The translations under genes and the position numbers were made by a program. 64,000 nt of DNA from Baylisascaris procyonis. Its lineage: Eukaryota; Nematoda; Chromadorea; Rhabditida; Ascarididae. Shown in pieces: positions 59,796 through 64,000 of the stretch. The DNA lies in contig JAZARR010000247.1 in NCBI GenBank assembly GCA_037389465.1, positions 248,001-312,000 of the forward strand, in the 5' to 3' direction. The number at the start of each line of letters is the position of its first letter. Position 1 is the first letter of the stretch. The notes under the pieces are model-generated. The model made no database searches. It saw only the letters and a list, made by a program, of their open reading frames with translations, and was not told where the DNA came from.

Positions 59796-59943
59796 GTTCG
59801 GATTAATTGTTGGTCGTGCTTTGTTGCGTCAGGGTATCCGAATAACTCCAGAAGCTGACTGAGTCGTCTGACGCATATTCGTGCTTCACGACTGGCGTCT
59901 TACCTTCGAAACAGCTCCGGTTGAGGTTCACAAGTATTCAAGT

Positions 59944-63380
<3,437 letters not shown>

Positions 63381-64000
63381 GTTTGTTTTTCAGATTTTTC
63401 TTTTATTGTGATTGTTACTTATAGCGAGCGTTGCCTCATCTTTTGTTTTATGAAGTGTGATTGTAGTTTTATCCCCCCCTTCTATATCTTTGTTTTCATT
63501 TCTATGGGCTTAAAAAAATTAGGAGAGTTGTAAAGCGCATATTGTACCGGCTTTCTTAGCTCGCTTTTCCATTTATTGCTCAAATTTGATTGTTATTTAC
63601 CTCATTCGGCAGTTCATCAGCAGCAGCGCTTATCTAATCGGTATTTCCTGCTGGCTGGTTTGATTTGATTGCATTAGCTATCGATCGCGATCATGGCCGC
63701 TTTTAAGCGGCGCTTCACGTTTTGCTGATTTGGGCAAGAACATAGAAAACTACGGAGGGGACTGTACTTACGTTTTTTAACCATCAGCGAGGTTGGAATC
63801 TCCAGGGGAGTGCGTATTAGAAGTATGGAACGACTTTCGAGTGGGAGCAGAGATTCAGATGAAAGGGAGGTAGAGGTAAGGGAAAAGGAATGGAGGAGAG
63901 TCGTTTAGTCATATGTTAAAGAACCTTGCTCTAGGCAGGGATTCTAGTTTCATCCACGACATTAAGAGTGCAAAATTTGAATGCTATCGCTGAGCGATTT
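63381..64000. other. Right edge of window: hda-1 intron 4
   Basis: I searched by eye for the next HDAC block (ATKLN...NWAGGLHHAKK) in all forward frames and did not find it, so the intron extends past the window. Confidence 0.6.

Larger units (their letters stand above)
50583..59943. other. Intergenic region between the MATH-BTB gene and the histone deacetylase
   Basis: Contains the decayed reverse-transcriptase fragment (about 52540-52989), G-rich or C-rich tracts (50754-50775, 53264-53300, 55390-55400, 56568-56579, 56753-56768, 58220-58247, 59486-59502), a small hairpin (50892-50902 with 50915-50925) and an unassigned 203-codon minus-strand frame. No other gene is recognised. Confidence 0.45.

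Overview
This is a eukaryotic, intron-rich window, most likely from a nematode and probably a clade V (strongylid-like) parasite. Reasons: short exons (about 75-290 bp) with T-rich introns; acceptors mostly of the (T)TTNCAG type; a splice acceptor lying 15 nt before the first ATG of the main gene, as expected for spliced-leader trans-splicing; and a class I histone deacetylase N-terminus closest, as far as I recall, to Caenorhabditis HDA-1. No rRNA, tRNA or CRISPR array was seen. All gene models were built by hand from reading frame, splice sites and recalled protein families; no search was run.

Layout. (1) About 65/84-2440: a second, diverged copy of the last three exons of a gp210 gene (exons at 482-583, 1278-1385 and 1743-1891); its last exon is frameshifted. 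(2) 2441-5057: intergenic, with a TA/TCTA microsatellite inside a perfect inverted repeat. (3) 5058-39223, plus strand: a complete nuclear-pore membrane glycoprotein gp210 (NUP210/NPP-12) gene. The 37 exons assemble in frame to 5697 nt (1898 residues), close to the animal family length; introns carry minisatellites, perfect hairpins and one GC-AG donor. (4) 39224-46809: gene-poor, with a few exon-like open segments that I cannot assign. (5) 46810-50582, plus strand: a seven-exon MATH-BTB (BATH) protein, likely a Cullin-3 substrate adaptor, with a cysteine-rich linker. (6) 50583-59943: intergenic, with a decayed reverse-transcriptase fragment on the minus strand (FDIKRAF, GIPQGD and YVDD motifs), G-rich tracts and one long unassigned frame. 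(7) 59944 to the right edge, plus strand: the first four coding exons of a class I histone deacetylase (hda-1/HDAC1 type), cut off by the window.

The three genes are widely spaced, all on the plus strand, and do not look like one operon. gp210 acts at the nuclear pore membrane, the BATH protein in ubiquitin ligase adaptor work, and HDAC in chromatin; no shared pathway is implied. The most informative structural observation is the repeated 3' end of gp210. The two copies differ by a 255-bp transposon-like insertion with a clean empty site, a 49-bp tandem duplication and frameshifts, which suggests either a real tandem duplication or two haplotypes placed in tandem by assembly.
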